From positions 1,674,001 through 1,738,000 of the forward strand of contig NZ_CP134400.1 of assembly GCF_002968285.2 (NCBI RefSeq): DNA of 64,000 nt, read 5' to 3'. The translations under genes were made by a program, and so were the position numbers. The stretch is from Mycobacterium sp. ITM-2016-00318 (lineage in GTDB: Bacteria; Actinomycetota; Actinomycetes; Mycobacteriales; Mycobacteriaceae). Positions 26,623 through 35,220 of this stretch are shown here, one piece after another. The notes under the pieces are model-generated. The model was not told the DNA's origin. It worked only from the letters and a program-made list of their open reading frames with translations, and did no database searches. Positions within the stretch are counted from its first letter, which is position 1, and every line of letters begins with the position of its first letter.

Positions 26623-27057
26623 ATGGCCGACGACGCCGCACCCGAAATTCCGGCCCGGATGCTGCCCAAGCTCACCGACGACAATCGCGCCTTCTGGACG
26701 GGCGGTGCCGACGGGCAGCTGCACATCGCATGGTGTGCGCGGTGTGAAAAATGGGTGCAGCCCCCCGCCGCGAAGTGCCCCGACTGTCAGGGGGAACTGG
26801 TCGCGCGCGCGGTTTCGGGCCGGGGCACCGTTCTCACCTACACGGTGAACCACCAGCGGTTCATGCCGACGGTTCCGGTGCCCTACGTGATCGCGATCGT
26901 CGAACTCGAGGAGCAGGAAGACCTGCGCGTCGCCACGAACATCGTTGACTGCGAACCGGGTTCGGTACACATCGGGCTGCCGGTCGACGTGCGCTTCGAA
27001 CGCCATGAGGTCGACGGTGACACCGTGTACTTCCCGCTGTTCGCGCCGCGGGCCTGA
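26623..27057 (+). CDS. DUF35 OB-fold/zinc-ribbon protein
   Basis: 144 residues from ATG 26623 (MADDAAPEIPARMLPKL). The zinc ribbon is CARCEKWVQPPAAKCPDC (two CxxC pairs) at about residues 38-56, followed by the OB-fold with GRGTVLTYTVNHQRF and VPYVIAIVELEE. DUF35 proteins pair with thiolase-fold enzymes: ChsH2 with the Ltp2 aldolase, and the acetoacetyl-CoA thiolase/HMG-CoA synthase complex in archaea. The partner here is the divergent 25374-26564 gene. The frame is open upstream, but ATG 26623 gives the normal N-terminus. Confidence 0.88.
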   Translation: MADDAAPEIPARMLPKLTDDNRAFWTGGADGQLHIAWCARCEKWVQPPAAKCPDCQGELVARAVSGRGTVLTYTVNHQRFMPTVPVPYVIAIVELEEQEDLRVATNIVDCEPGSVHIGLPVDVRFERHEVDGDTVYFPLFAPRA

Positions 27058-27395
27058 TGGCCGGCCTATGAGTGCTTGTTCGAATGACGGAGTGCGTCGA
27101 ACTGCATGTAGTCGGTATGTCGGAACATCAACACTCCTAGCTGAGTATGGGGTCCGCCCGTCAAGCCCGGCCGCTATCACGCCAAACTGCCGATGACGGA
27201 GCCAATTAACGAAGAGTAACAACGTGTTTCGATACGTTAAGCGAAGCTGCCCGGAACGATGAGTCGCGACAATTTTGTGTGTGCGGTAGCGTGGGTGCCG
27301 CGGTTGAGTTCCCAGCCTGCAACGACAAGAGCAGGCAACAAGTGACGGGCGTCTCCCGCTATCGCGTGGAATCATCGCCCGGTCGAAGGTGTGAA
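27058..27395. other. Intergenic region, no gene seen
   Basis: 338 bases between the DUF35 stop and the STAS start. No good coding frame, repeat or terminator stands out. The AT-richer part at 27205-27275 probably holds the STAS promoter, but no clear sigma-factor consensus could be fixed. Confidence 0.5.
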
Positions 27396-27848
27396 ATGAC
27401 CGTCATCAGCAGTACCGAATACATCAGGGATGTGGGAAACGCCGGCCTCCCGAACGCGTCCATATCGGTGGAATCGCGGGGGCGGACGACGCTGCTCACC
27501 GTCGCGGGCGAGGTCGATGCCTCGAACGCGGAATTCTTGGAGATGGTGCTTCGTGGGTTCACCGGAAGAAGCGGAGCAGTGGTTGTCGACCTGAGCGGCA
27601 GCAGCCTTTTCGGCGCGCGACCCTTGAGGGCGCTATCCGACTGCGATCGCCGCTGCCGTCGCGACGGCGTGCCGTTCGTCGTCGTGACTTCCCCTATGCA
27701 GCAGACACTGTTGAGTCGAGTCGACGGCAGCGCCGGCATTCGGACCGCCACTTCCGTCGCCGTCGCTGTTGAACTGTCGGAGCACGAGATGTCGATGGGA
27801 ACCGGGTCGTCGATTTCTCGAGTCGACCCGGAAAAACTGCGTTGTTGA
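27396..27848 (+). CDS. STAS-domain protein (anti-sigma factor antagonist type)
   Basis: 150 residues from ATG 27396 (MTVISSTEYIRDVGNAG), preceded by GAAGGTG. The STAS fold spans about 30-130: TTLLTVAGEVDASNAEFLE, then VVVDLSGSSLFGARPL. The phosphorylatable Ser of classic antagonists (DSSG) is replaced: the loop reads SLFGARPLRA, with no Ser in the usual place. It may therefore be locked in one state or act as a docking protein. It stands alone, with a conserved-looking tail (GSSISRVDPEKLRC). It is probably part of the SigF-type stress network. Confidence 0.75.
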   Translation: MTVISSTEYIRDVGNAGLPNASISVESRGRTTLLTVAGEVDASNAEFLEMVLRGFTGRSGAVVVDLSGSSLFGARPLRALSDCDRRCRRDGVPFVVVTSPMQQTLLSRVDGSAGIRTATSVAVAVELSEHEMSMGTGSSISRVDPEKLRC

Positions 27849-27893
27849 CCGGCGGGCCGATTCAAGGCGGCGCGACTGGGTAGACGCCGGTAC

Positions 27894-29258
27894 GTGGCTC
27901 AAACGACTGATCTGACCGTGCTTGACCCGCGCACCGGCGCGGTGGTGACCCGAATCCCGACCGCCGACGTCAACGCGTGTGAACGCGCCGTTGTCAATGC
28001 TCAAAATGCCCGGGAGGGCTGGGCTCGCGCCGGGGCGGGGGAACGTGCCGCCCGTATCAGAGACGCAGCCGCGTCCGTCGAAGCGGAGGCCAAGGAACTC
28101 GCCGAGCTAATCGAGCGCGAAACGGGCAAGCCGGTGGACGATGCCCTCGGCGGTGTGCAGGCAGGCGTCGACACGCTGCGTCAGTACGCCGAGCTCGGGC
28201 CGCTCCATCGCGGTCGTAGCCTCCAAGGTGGTTGGGAGGCAACCGATTTGATGATCGCCGAGCCTCGCGGTGTGGTCGCGGTCCTTTCGCCGTGGAACGA
28301 CCCGATCGCGGTCGCGGCCGGATTGCTCGGCGCCGCCTTGGTAACCGGTAACACCGTGGTGCACAAGCCGAGTGAACGCTGTCCGTCTGCTGGCAGGCGG
28401 TTCGCCGAACTGCTGGCCGCGCAACTTCCGGATGGTGTGCTCGAAATTGTCGATGGCGACGGATCTGTCGGCGCCATGCTCGCAGGCGCTGACGGCGTCG
28501 ACGTAGTGGCCCACGTGGGCAGCTCGGCGACCGGCCGCGAGATCGCCATGGCCTGCGCTGCGCGCGGGGCCAAGGCTCTGTTGGAGAACGGCGGCAACGA
28601 TGCGCCCATCGTCGACAATGACATCGATCCCCGTTGGGCCGCCGAGAAGATCGCCACCGGCGCGTTCGCCAACGCCGGGCAGATCTGTGTCTCGGTCGAG
28701 CGGGTCTACGTCGTCGAGTCAGTCGCCACGCGCTTCCTCGACGAACTCGTTCGCGAAGCCCGTGAATGGGCGGCTCGCATCGGACCGCTCGTCGACGAAC
28801 GTCATCGCACCCAGGTGCACCAGCATGTCACCGACGCGGTCGACAAGGGGGCTGCGGTATTGGTCGGCGGCCAGATGGACACCGGACCCGGCTCGTTCTA
28901 TTCGCCGACGGTGCTCGCCGACTGTCGGCCGGACATGTTGGTGATGAGCGAGGAAACGTTCGGTCCTGTCGCACCGGTCCGCGTGGTGCCCGACTTCCCG
29001 ACGGCGCTCGCCGAGGCGGCACAGGATCGCTACGGTCTGGCGGCGACGGTGCTGACGTCAGACATGAGCCACGCCCAGCAGGCGTGGCGGACGCTTCCCG
29101 TCGGAACCGTCAAGATCAACGCCGTTTTCGGTGGCGCACCCGGCGGGGCCTCCGAACCGAGGAAGGCCAGCGGCACCGGGTTCGGCTTCGGACCTGAACT
29201 GCTCGATGAGATGACGGCCATGAAGGTCGTGCATTGGACGGCGCCTGGACCAGCGTGA
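27894..29258 (+). CDS. Aldehyde dehydrogenase family protein
   Basis: 454 residues from GTG 27894 (VAQTTDLTVLDPRTGAV). NAD(P)-dependent oxidation of an aldehyde to an acid is expected. The catalytic Cys is in FANAGQICVSVERVYV and the general-base Glu in ALLENGGNDAPIVDND. PWNDPIAVAAGLLG and HVGSSATGREIAMA are the cofactor-binding segments. Its length is slightly short for the family (480-500), with a trimmed N-terminus. It is convergent with the P450 gene, stops 20 bases apart. No ribosome site is strong at the GTG. Confidence 0.9.
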   Translation: MAQTTDLTVLDPRTGAVVTRIPTADVNACERAVVNAQNAREGWARAGAGERAARIRDAAASVEAEAKELAELIERETGKPVDDALGGVQAGVDTLRQYAELGPLHRGRSLQGGWEATDLMIAEPRGVVAVLSPWNDPIAVAAGLLGAALVTGNTVVHKPSERCPSAGRRFAELLAAQLPDGVLEIVDGDGSVGAMLAGADGVDVVAHVGSSATGREIAMACAARGAKALLENGGNDAPIVDNDIDPRWAAEKIATGAFANAGQICVSVERVYVVESVATRFLDELVREAREWAARIGPLVDERHRTQVHQHVTDAVDKGAAVLVGGQMDTGPGSFYSPTVLADCRPDMLVMSEETFGPVAPVRVVPDFPTALAEAAQDRYGLAATVLTSDMSHAQQAWRTLPVGTVKINAVFGGAPGGASEPRKASGTGFGFGPELLDEMTAMKVVHWTAPGPA

Positions 29259-29277
29259 CGCCTCGACGCCACTAAAT

Positions 29278-30636
29278 TCAGGTGGTTGTGCCTGGCAGCC
29301 TGGCCGCTGTGGTCACGGCGAAGTTCAGGGTGAGCTGGTTCAGCGTCATCGGCAGCGGCTCGCCTGGCAACAGTTGCGGCTGTGACGACAGTCGAATATC
29401 GAAGGTGGCCAACAGATGCGCCAGCACGCTGCTGGTGGCGAACAGCACGAGATCCCGGCCGGGACATTCGGCGGGACCGGCCGAGAACGGTACCAACTGG
29501 GGATAGTTCATGGCGCTGCCGTCGAGCCAGATGTCGGGCACGAACTGGTGGGCGAAGGGCAGCAGATCGTCGTCGCGGTGAAACGCGGGTGTGACGATCA
29601 TCAGCCCGGCGCCCGGCGCGACCGAGAACCGCTCGACACCGTCGCGCCATTCGGTGACCGCCGTCGTGTCGCGCAGGATGGTGGGCGTTGTCGGCCACAG
29701 CCGAACCGACTCCAAGACGCAACTGCGCAGATATGACCGCACCAGTGGGACATTCGGGGTCACCGAATCTTCGATGGCGCGCGTCATCTGGGCGGGGTGG
29801 GTGGCGAGCAACGCCAGCGTACGGAGCAGGGCCATCCCCGCGGCGTCGAATGCGAACAGCCACTGGGGCATCTGTCCGACCGGGTCGACCGCTCCGCTTG
29901 CCGAAGCCGATGCGACCTGCGCCACCAGCGTGTCGGGCTCGGGGTCTTCTGCGTAGCGGTACAGCTGCTCGAAGAATTTGGCGCGTTCCCGATAGTGCGG
30001 CAGCGACAGGAACGACCAGTTGCCCGCCTTGCGCAGCCGCAGCAGCGAGTCGGTGACCTGTTCGTCGTCGCGCGCTGCGCGCCCGAACATCAGCCGGCGC
30101 ACGAGCTGCCACCACGCGGTCATGAAGTGGGCCGAATCGATCGAGCCGTCGCGGGTGACGTCGTCAATGAGGCCGGCGACCTCCTCGCTGATCACCTCGA
30201 TGAACGCCGGGGCCAGCCGGTGCAGGTCGCTTCCGGAGTCCAGGACTGCCTCGTTGACCTGCCGACGTCGCTGGCGAATCGGTCCCTGCGAGATCAGCAC
30301 GCCGTGTGGCTGAAACCACTGCAAGGCCTTGCGCTTCTCTCGGTTGGCCGGGTGGAAGGGTTCCGGTGCCCCGGCCAGCACGCGGCCGACGTCTTCGGCG
30401 TCGAGGATCACCACGATGCGACGGCCCGGAAGGACGAGTTCCACCGGCCCCCGGCCGAACGCCCGTCGCAGCTTCTTCATCCGGGCGACGGCACGGGCGT
30501 CGGCCTGAACGCGCTCGAGTAGCCGAACTACGGGACGACGCCGCGCGATCACCCCCGCAGCAATCGATGAGCCCCCGAGGTCGACGAGGGCGGCGAGCGC
30601 CCTGGTGCCGGACAACCGGTGCGGTTGCGACTTCAC
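29278..30636 (-). CDS. Cytochrome P450
   Basis: 452 residues. The heme-thiolate loop is VPFSAGPAECPGRDLVLF, where the usual FxxGxxxCxG is kept. The K-helix ExxR is ESVRLWP. The I-helix reads LFAFDAAGMALLRTLALL, where the usual acid-Thr pair for oxygen activation is not obvious. The N-terminus has no membrane anchor. It monooxygenates a hydrophobic substrate using ferredoxin-type partners; none is adjacent, although a small Rieske protein lies at 32463. It begins MKSQPHRLSGTRALAAL and is divergent from the zinc alcohol dehydrogenase. Confidence 0.9.
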   Translation of the reverse strand: MKSQPHRLSGTRALAALVDLGGSSIAAGVIARRRPVVRLLERVQADARAVARMKKLRRAFGRGPVELVLPGRRIVVILDAEDVGRVLAGAPEPFHPANREKRKALQWFQPHGVLISQGPIRQRRRQVNEAVLDSGSDLHRLAPAFIEVISEEVAGLIDDVTRDGSIDSAHFMTAWWQLVRRLMFGRAARDDEQVTDSLLRLRKAGNWSFLSLPHYRERAKFFEQLYRYAEDPEPDTLVAQVASASASGAVDPVGQMPQWLFAFDAAGMALLRTLALLATHPAQMTRAIEDSVTPNVPLVRSYLRSCVLESVRLWPTTPTILRDTTAVTEWRDGVERFSVAPGAGLMIVTPAFHRDDDLLPFAHQFVPDIWLDGSAMNYPQLVPFSAGPAECPGRDLVLFATSSVLAHLLATFDIRLSSQPQLLPGEPLPMTLNQLTLNFAVTTAARLPGTTT

Positions 30637-30737
30637 AATGCGGTGGCGTACCCGGGCCGCCTCCGGCTAAACGGCCGCCGTGTCGTTTCGACCATCGGAC
30701 ACGGGGTAGTCCGCAGAACCGGTCGAAGGGAGACGTT

Positions 30738-31886
30738 ATGCGGGCAATGGTCTATCGAGGGCCCTACAAGGTGCGCGTCGAAGAGAAGGACACGCCGCCC
30801 ATCGAGCACCCCAACGACGCCATCGTGCGCGTCACCATGGCCGCGATCTGCGGATCGGACCTGCACCTCTACCACGGCATGATGCCGGACACCCGCATAG
30901 GAATGACCTTCGGTCACGAGTTCATCGGCGTGGTCGAAGAGGTCGGTGCATCGGTGCAGACTCTGAAACCCGGCGACAGGGTGATGGTGCCGTTCAACGT
31001 CTACTGCGGATCGTGTTACTTCTGCGCCCGAGGCTTGTACTCCAACTGCCACAACGTGAATCCCAACGCCACCGCGGTCGGCGGCATCTACGGGTACTCG
31101 CACACGTGCGGAGGCTACGACGGCGGCCAAGCCGAGTTCGTCCGTGTGCCGTTCGCCGACGTCGGTCCTGCGCTGATCCCGGACTGGATGGATGACGAGG
31201 ACGCGTTGCTGTGTACCGACGCGCTCGCCACTGGGTACTTCGGCGCCCAACTGGCCGACATCGTCGAGGGCGACGCCGTGATCGTCTTCGGCGCGGGGCC
31301 GGTCGGGCTGTACGCGGCGAAGTCGGCATGGCTGATGGGCGCGGGCAGGGTGATCGTGATCGACCATCTGGAGAACCGGCTGGCGATGGCGCGGACGTTC
31401 GCCCACGCCGAGACCTTCAACTTCGCCGAATACGACGACATCGTGGTGGCGATGAAGAAGGCGACTGGCGGCCTTGGTGCGGACTCGGTGATCGACGCCG
31501 TGGGCGCCGAAGCCGACGGCAACCTCCTTCAACACGTCGCCGCCACGAAGTTCAAACTGCAGGGCGGCTCGCCGATCGCGCTGAACTGGGCCATTGATTC
31601 GGTGCGCAAAGGCGGAACGGTTTCGGTGATGGGCGCTTACGGGCCGATGTTCAGCGCCGTGAAGTTCGGCGACGCGATGAACAAAGGACTGACGTTGCGG
31701 ATGAACCAGTGCCCGGTGAAAAGGCAGTGGCCGCGGCTGTTCTCACATATCCAGAACGGCTATCTGAAGCCCAACGACATTGTCACTCACCGCATTCCGC
31801 TGGAACACATTGCTGACGGCTACCACATCTTCTCCGCCAAGCTCGACAACTGTGTCAAGCCGATCATTCTGCCGCAAGCCAGCTGA
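30738..31886 (+). CDS. Zinc-dependent alcohol dehydrogenase
   Basis: 382 residues from ATG 30738 (MRAMVYRGPYKVRVEEK), with GAAGGGAG upstream. Medium-chain dehydrogenase: catalytic zinc Cys in ICGSDLHLYHG, His in TFGHEFIGVVEEVG, structural zinc CGSCYFCARGLYSNC, and cofactor loop VIVFGAGPVGLYAAKS followed by VIVIDH, whose Asp favours NAD. It resembles the glutathione-independent formaldehyde dehydrogenase-like branch often paired with the small protein encoded next (31899). The two genes are 12 bases apart. Confidence 0.9.
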   Translation: MRAMVYRGPYKVRVEEKDTPPIEHPNDAIVRVTMAAICGSDLHLYHGMMPDTRIGMTFGHEFIGVVEEVGASVQTLKPGDRVMVPFNVYCGSCYFCARGLYSNCHNVNPNATAVGGIYGYSHTCGGYDGGQAEFVRVPFADVGPALIPDWMDDEDALLCTDALATGYFGAQLADIVEGDAVIVFGAGPVGLYAAKSAWLMGAGRVIVIDHLENRLAMARTFAHAETFNFAEYDDIVVAMKKATGGLGADSVIDAVGAEADGNLLQHVAATKFKLQGGSPIALNWAIDSVRKGGTVSVMGAYGPMFSAVKFGDAMNKGLTLRMNQCPVKRQWPRLFSHIQNGYLKPNDIVTHRIPLEHIADGYHIFSAKLDNCVKPIILPQAS

Positions 31887-31898
31887 TAGGAGCGAACC

Positions 31899-32456
31899 AT
31901 GGTGTACACCGCCGATCACCCGCCGACCCGGAACGCCGAGGAACTCCGGGCCCGCATCCCCGGCTGGGGTGTCGACCTCGATCCGAAAGATCGCCCGGCG
32001 GTGCCGCGATTGAAATTCGAGACGACCGGAGCGCATTGGGACTTTCCCGAGCGGCAGGAGCAGAAGTGGCCACGCGAGAAGTCGATCGAACACGAGATGT
32101 TGCCGCCGGTGTTCGGCACGTCGACGCCGCCTCGCGGACTGTCGGGTGTGGTACGCCGATACGCGTACCGCTACAGCGAAGGGCGGGCCGCTCATTGGCT
32201 CCTGCTGCTGGGTGCGGACCGAATCAACTCGATCGAGAGCCACCTCGTATCGTTCACGACTCTTCGACCGGACAACCCCATCACCCAGACCGGCATCAGG
32301 AGCGAATGGACCCACCACGGCTGGCGGTCTCGGGTCGGCACGAAGCGGGTCGACAGGTCACACACGTGGATGGACCCGATCATCGTCGGCGGGCCGTGGG
32401 TGCTCGCGGCGGCCATGGTTGTCAAGGCGGGCCGGCGGCTGGCCCGACGGCGCTGA
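31899..32456 (+). CDS. Hypothetical protein linked to the zinc alcohol dehydrogenase
   Basis: 185 residues with a clear GATAGGAGCGAACC ribosome site. The N-terminal part is proline-rich and charged (DLDPKDRPAVPRLKFET, then GAHWDFPERQEQKWPRE), the middle has ARRYAYRYSEG-like basic sequence followed by HWLLLLGADRINSIES, and a hydrophobic segment near the end (VGGPWVLAAAMVVKAG) could anchor it to the membrane. I do not recognise a named family. Proteins of this kind are seen next to this type of dehydrogenase, suggesting a shared function. Confidence 0.6.
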   Translation: MVYTADHPPTRNAEELRARIPGWGVDLDPKDRPAVPRLKFETTGAHWDFPERQEQKWPREKSIEHEMLPPVFGTSTPPRGLSGVVRRYAYRYSEGRAAHWLLLLGADRINSIESHLVSFTTLRPDNPITQTGIRSEWTHHGWRSRVGTKRVDRSHTWMDPIIVGGPWVLAAAMVVKAGRRLARRR

Positions 32457-32462
32457 GGGGTC

Positions 32463-32918
32463 TCAGCCCGTCAGCCAGATGGCACCGTCGCGCACCTCGA
32501 CATCGAAGCTCCGCAGCTTGGCAGCGTTGCCGAACGCTCTGACGGCAGCGGAATATGGCTTGAAGCCGAAAATTCGCCCCTTCGGACCGGATGTCATAGC
32601 ACCCCTTGTGACGTCGTAATCGGCTCGATGCCAAGGACATTCGAGGCATCCCTGGCCATTGACACGCCCTCGCCCCAGCTTCGCGAACTGGTGCCTGCAC
32701 AGGTTGCTCACCGCGAAGGGGCTGCCGTCGGGCGTCAAACCGACGGCGAGCACGCCATGAGCCACTGTGCGGACCTCGACGACGCGGCGTTCGTCGAGGC
32801 GATCGATCGCGACCAGTCGCCTGCCGTCCGCGGACACGGGGTCGTCATGCGTGACCGGTGGAAATGGGCTGGCCGTGTCGACTCCCCGGCGGTGCGGATC
32901 GTTGCGAAGCTTCCTCAT
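32463..32918 (-). CDS. Rieske [2Fe-2S] protein
   Basis: 151 residues from ATG 32918 (MRKLRNDPHRRGVDTAS), chosen for the upstream GAGGG; a GTG at 32978 would add 20 residues. The Rieske cluster ligands are C-x-H in NLCRHQFAKLGRG and C-x2-H in CPWHRADYD, about 17 residues apart, the usual spacing for ferredoxin-type Rieske proteins. No membrane anchor or catalytic iron domain is present, so it is an electron carrier or a small component of an oxygenase. The nearby P450 and flavin monooxygenase are possible partners. Confidence 0.85.
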   Translation of the reverse strand: MRKLRNDPHRRGVDTASPFPPVTHDDPVSADGRRLVAIDRLDERRVVEVRTVAHGVLAVGLTPDGSPFAVSNLCRHQFAKLGRGRVNGQGCLECPWHRADYDVTRGAMTSGPKGRIFGFKPYSAAVRAFGNAAKLRSFDVEVRDGAIWLTG

Positions 32919-33004
32919 CGACCAGCGGTACCCTCGGCCCGCGGCGGCTAACCGATATCTCCTGTGACGTGTTGGCACCCTCAGTCGTGGGTAGATGCAG
33001 CCGC

Positions 33005-34081
33005 ATGCGAATCGTTATCACCGGGGCCTCTGGGAACGTCGGCACCGCCCTGCTTCGCCGGCTCGCCGGGCCGGAGGCGGGACACGAACTGGTCGGCATT
33101 GTGCGCAGGCCGCCGCGGGAGGCCGGCGTATACGCGCACGTGCAATGGCATGAACTCGACCTGGCCGATGCCGATGCGGCCGCTGCGCTGACGCACATCT
33201 TCGACGGTTCGGACGCTGTCGTGCACCTGGCGTGGGGTTTTCAACCGACGCGCAACACCGATTACCTGTCCAGGCAAGGGGTCGGCGGCACTACCGCGGT
33301 CCTGCGCGCGGCCCACGAGGCGTCGGTCGGCCAATTGCTGCACATGTCGTCAGTTGGCACTTATGCCGCGGGCCGCTACGGCGAGCGCGTCGACGAATCA
33401 TGGTCGACCGCAGGCATTCCGACGTCACCGTACAGCCGCAACAAGTCGGCGGCCGAGGCGCTGCTCGACTCCTACGCGTCCGAGCACGGGGAGTCGGGTG
33501 TGCCGATCGCCAGGATGCGACCCGGTTTCATCGTGCAGCGCTTGGCGGCCAGCGGACTGATGCGGTACGCGCTTCCCGGCTACGTGCCGATGCTCGCAGT
33601 GCCGCTCCTTCCGCTCCTCCCGTTGGATCGCCGGCTGTGCATTCCCCTCGTCCACGCCGATGATGTCGCAGACGCATTTGCGCGCGCGATCGAGCGACGG
33701 GCCTCAGGACCGTTCAACCTCGCCGCAGAGCCGCCCCTCGGCCGCGACGATGTCGCGAAAGTGTTGAAAGCAAAGCCGATTCACCTGCCGTCGGCCGTGC
33801 TGGGAGCACTCGTCGACGTCAGTTGGCGCGCGCGCTTGCAGCCGATCGACCGCGGCTGGCTCGACATGGCGTTCAGCGTGCCGTTGCTGGACTGCTCGCG
33901 GGCGGCCGCGGAGTTGGGCTGGAGTCCGACGTGGTCGTCGGTCGATGCACTGGCTGACGTCATGGAGGGGGTGGGACAACAGGCGCATGCCGAGAGCCCG
34001 CCGCTGCGGCGGCGATCGATGGTCGAGCAGTTGCACCGCGATCTCACCAAGGGCCTGATGACCACCAGGCGCCTGCCGTAG
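33005..34081 (+). CDS. NAD-dependent epimerase/dehydratase (extended SDR)
   Basis: 358 residues from ATG 33005 (MRIVITGASGNVGTALL). The Rossmann motif is TGASGNVGTALLRRL; the Ser segment is LLHMSSVGTYAAGRYG and YxxxK is SPYSRNKSAAEAL. The C-terminal third has a proline-leucine-rich loop (MLAVPLLPLLPLDRR) and an extended tail. Extended SDRs like this are common in mycobacterial steroid or polyketide loci. Its TAG stop is directly followed by the ATG of the broken flavin monooxygenase (34082). Confidence 0.85.
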   Translation: MRIVITGASGNVGTALLRRLAGPEAGHELVGIVRRPPREAGVYAHVQWHELDLADADAAAALTHIFDGSDAVVHLAWGFQPTRNTDYLSRQGVGGTTAVLRAAHEASVGQLLHMSSVGTYAAGRYGERVDESWSTAGIPTSPYSRNKSAAEALLDSYASEHGESGVPIARMRPGFIVQRLAASGLMRYALPGYVPMLAVPLLPLLPLDRRLCIPLVHADDVADAFARAIERRASGPFNLAAEPPLGRDDVAKVLKAKPIHLPSAVLGALVDVSWRARLQPIDRGWLDMAFSVPLLDCSRAAAELGWSPTWSSVDALADVMEGVGQQAHAESPPLRRRSMVEQLHRDLTKGLMTTRRLP

Positions 34082-35220
34082 ATGACAGCCGACGAGCGGA
34101 TCGTCGTCGTCGGCGCAGGGCCGTGCGGTCTGGGCATCGCCCGTCAGCTCAAATACGAGCAGGCATCGATGCGCTCGTCGCCGACCGCGCCGACGCCCCC
34201 GCCGCCGCGTGGCGCAGTCGCTATGACGGCTTCCGCCTGGACACCTGCGGCTTCTGGTCCCACCTTCCGGGACAGCGCATCCCGCGCCGCTACGGTCGCT
34301 GGCCGAAGCGTGACGACATCGTGGACTACTTCGACGACTACGTGCGACGCCAAGGTTTGCGCCTGGCGCAGAAGGTTGAGGTCAGCCGGCTCAGCCGAAT
34401 CGATGACGGCTGGCGTATCGATACCGAAAGTGACGTGCTGACCGCCGAGGCGGTGCTCGTTGCGACCGGCAACTTCCACACCCCGATAGTGCCGCCGTGG
34501 CCGGGCACAGAGGATTTCAGCGGCGCACTCCTTCACTCGGCGCACTACCGGAACGCGCGGCCGTTCATCGACCGCGACGTGCTGGTGGTCGGATCGGGCA
34601 ATTCCGCGACCGACATCGCCCTGCAGTTGGCAGACGCAGAGGCGCGGCGGGTCCGGATGGCTGTCCGCAGGCCGCCGCAACTGGTGCCCCGCTCAGCGGC
34701 CGGCGTGCCCGTCGATGCGTTCTCGCCGGGGTTCAGCCGGTTGCCCGCACCGATCCTCGACAACGCCGCCCGAGTGATGCAGCGGCTGTGGTTCGGCGAA
34801 GTGCGGAAGGCGGGGCTGCCCGTGCCGGAGAAGGGCATCTATACGGCCCTTCTTGAGGACGGCCAGATCCCGACGTTGGGCGACGAACTGGCGCGAAACG
34901 TTGTGCACGGCCGCATCGAGGTGGTGGCCGCCGTGCAGTCGTTCGACCGCACCTGCGTTGTGTTGGCCGATGAAACAACGATCGAGCCGGACGTCGTCAT
35001 CGCGGCTACCGGATACCGGCGAGGCCTTGAGCCTTTGGTCGGCCATCTCGGGGTACTCGATGGCAAGGGGCGTCCGGTGAGCAACGGAGTGCCCTCTGCG
35101 GCAGCGGGTTTGTGGTTCGCGGGCTACGAGGAGCCGTTGATCGGCCCCCTGCGGTCTTTTCGGCTGCAAGCCTCCGGCATCGCGCGGGACATCGCCGGCT
35201 ACCTCGAAGCCGCCAGCTGA
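34082..35220 (+). pseudogene. Flavin-dependent monooxygenase with a one-base frameshift
   Basis: The N-terminus in the 34082 frame (MTADERIVVVGAGPCGLGIA then RQLKYEQ) is a normal FAD-binding start with GxGxxG. Near 34162 the frame breaks. The rest of the protein continues one frame over (GIDALVADRADAPAAAW, then SRYDGFRLDTCGFWSHLPG) to the stop at 35220. Adding one G to the agg run after the Glu codon restores LKYEQGIDALVADR without loss. The downstream part carries a second dinucleotide motif (VLVVGSGNSATDIALQLAD) and ATGNFHTP, as in flavin-containing and Baeyer-Villiger-like monooxygenases. Either a real mutation or a sequencing error in a short homopolymer. Confidence 0.8.

Noticed and set aside
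27058..27395. Possible SigF-type promoter (GTTT and GGGT-like boxes) upstream of the STAS gene
   Set aside because: The two boxes do not fall at the required spacing with the proper -10 sequence, so the call is not supportable.
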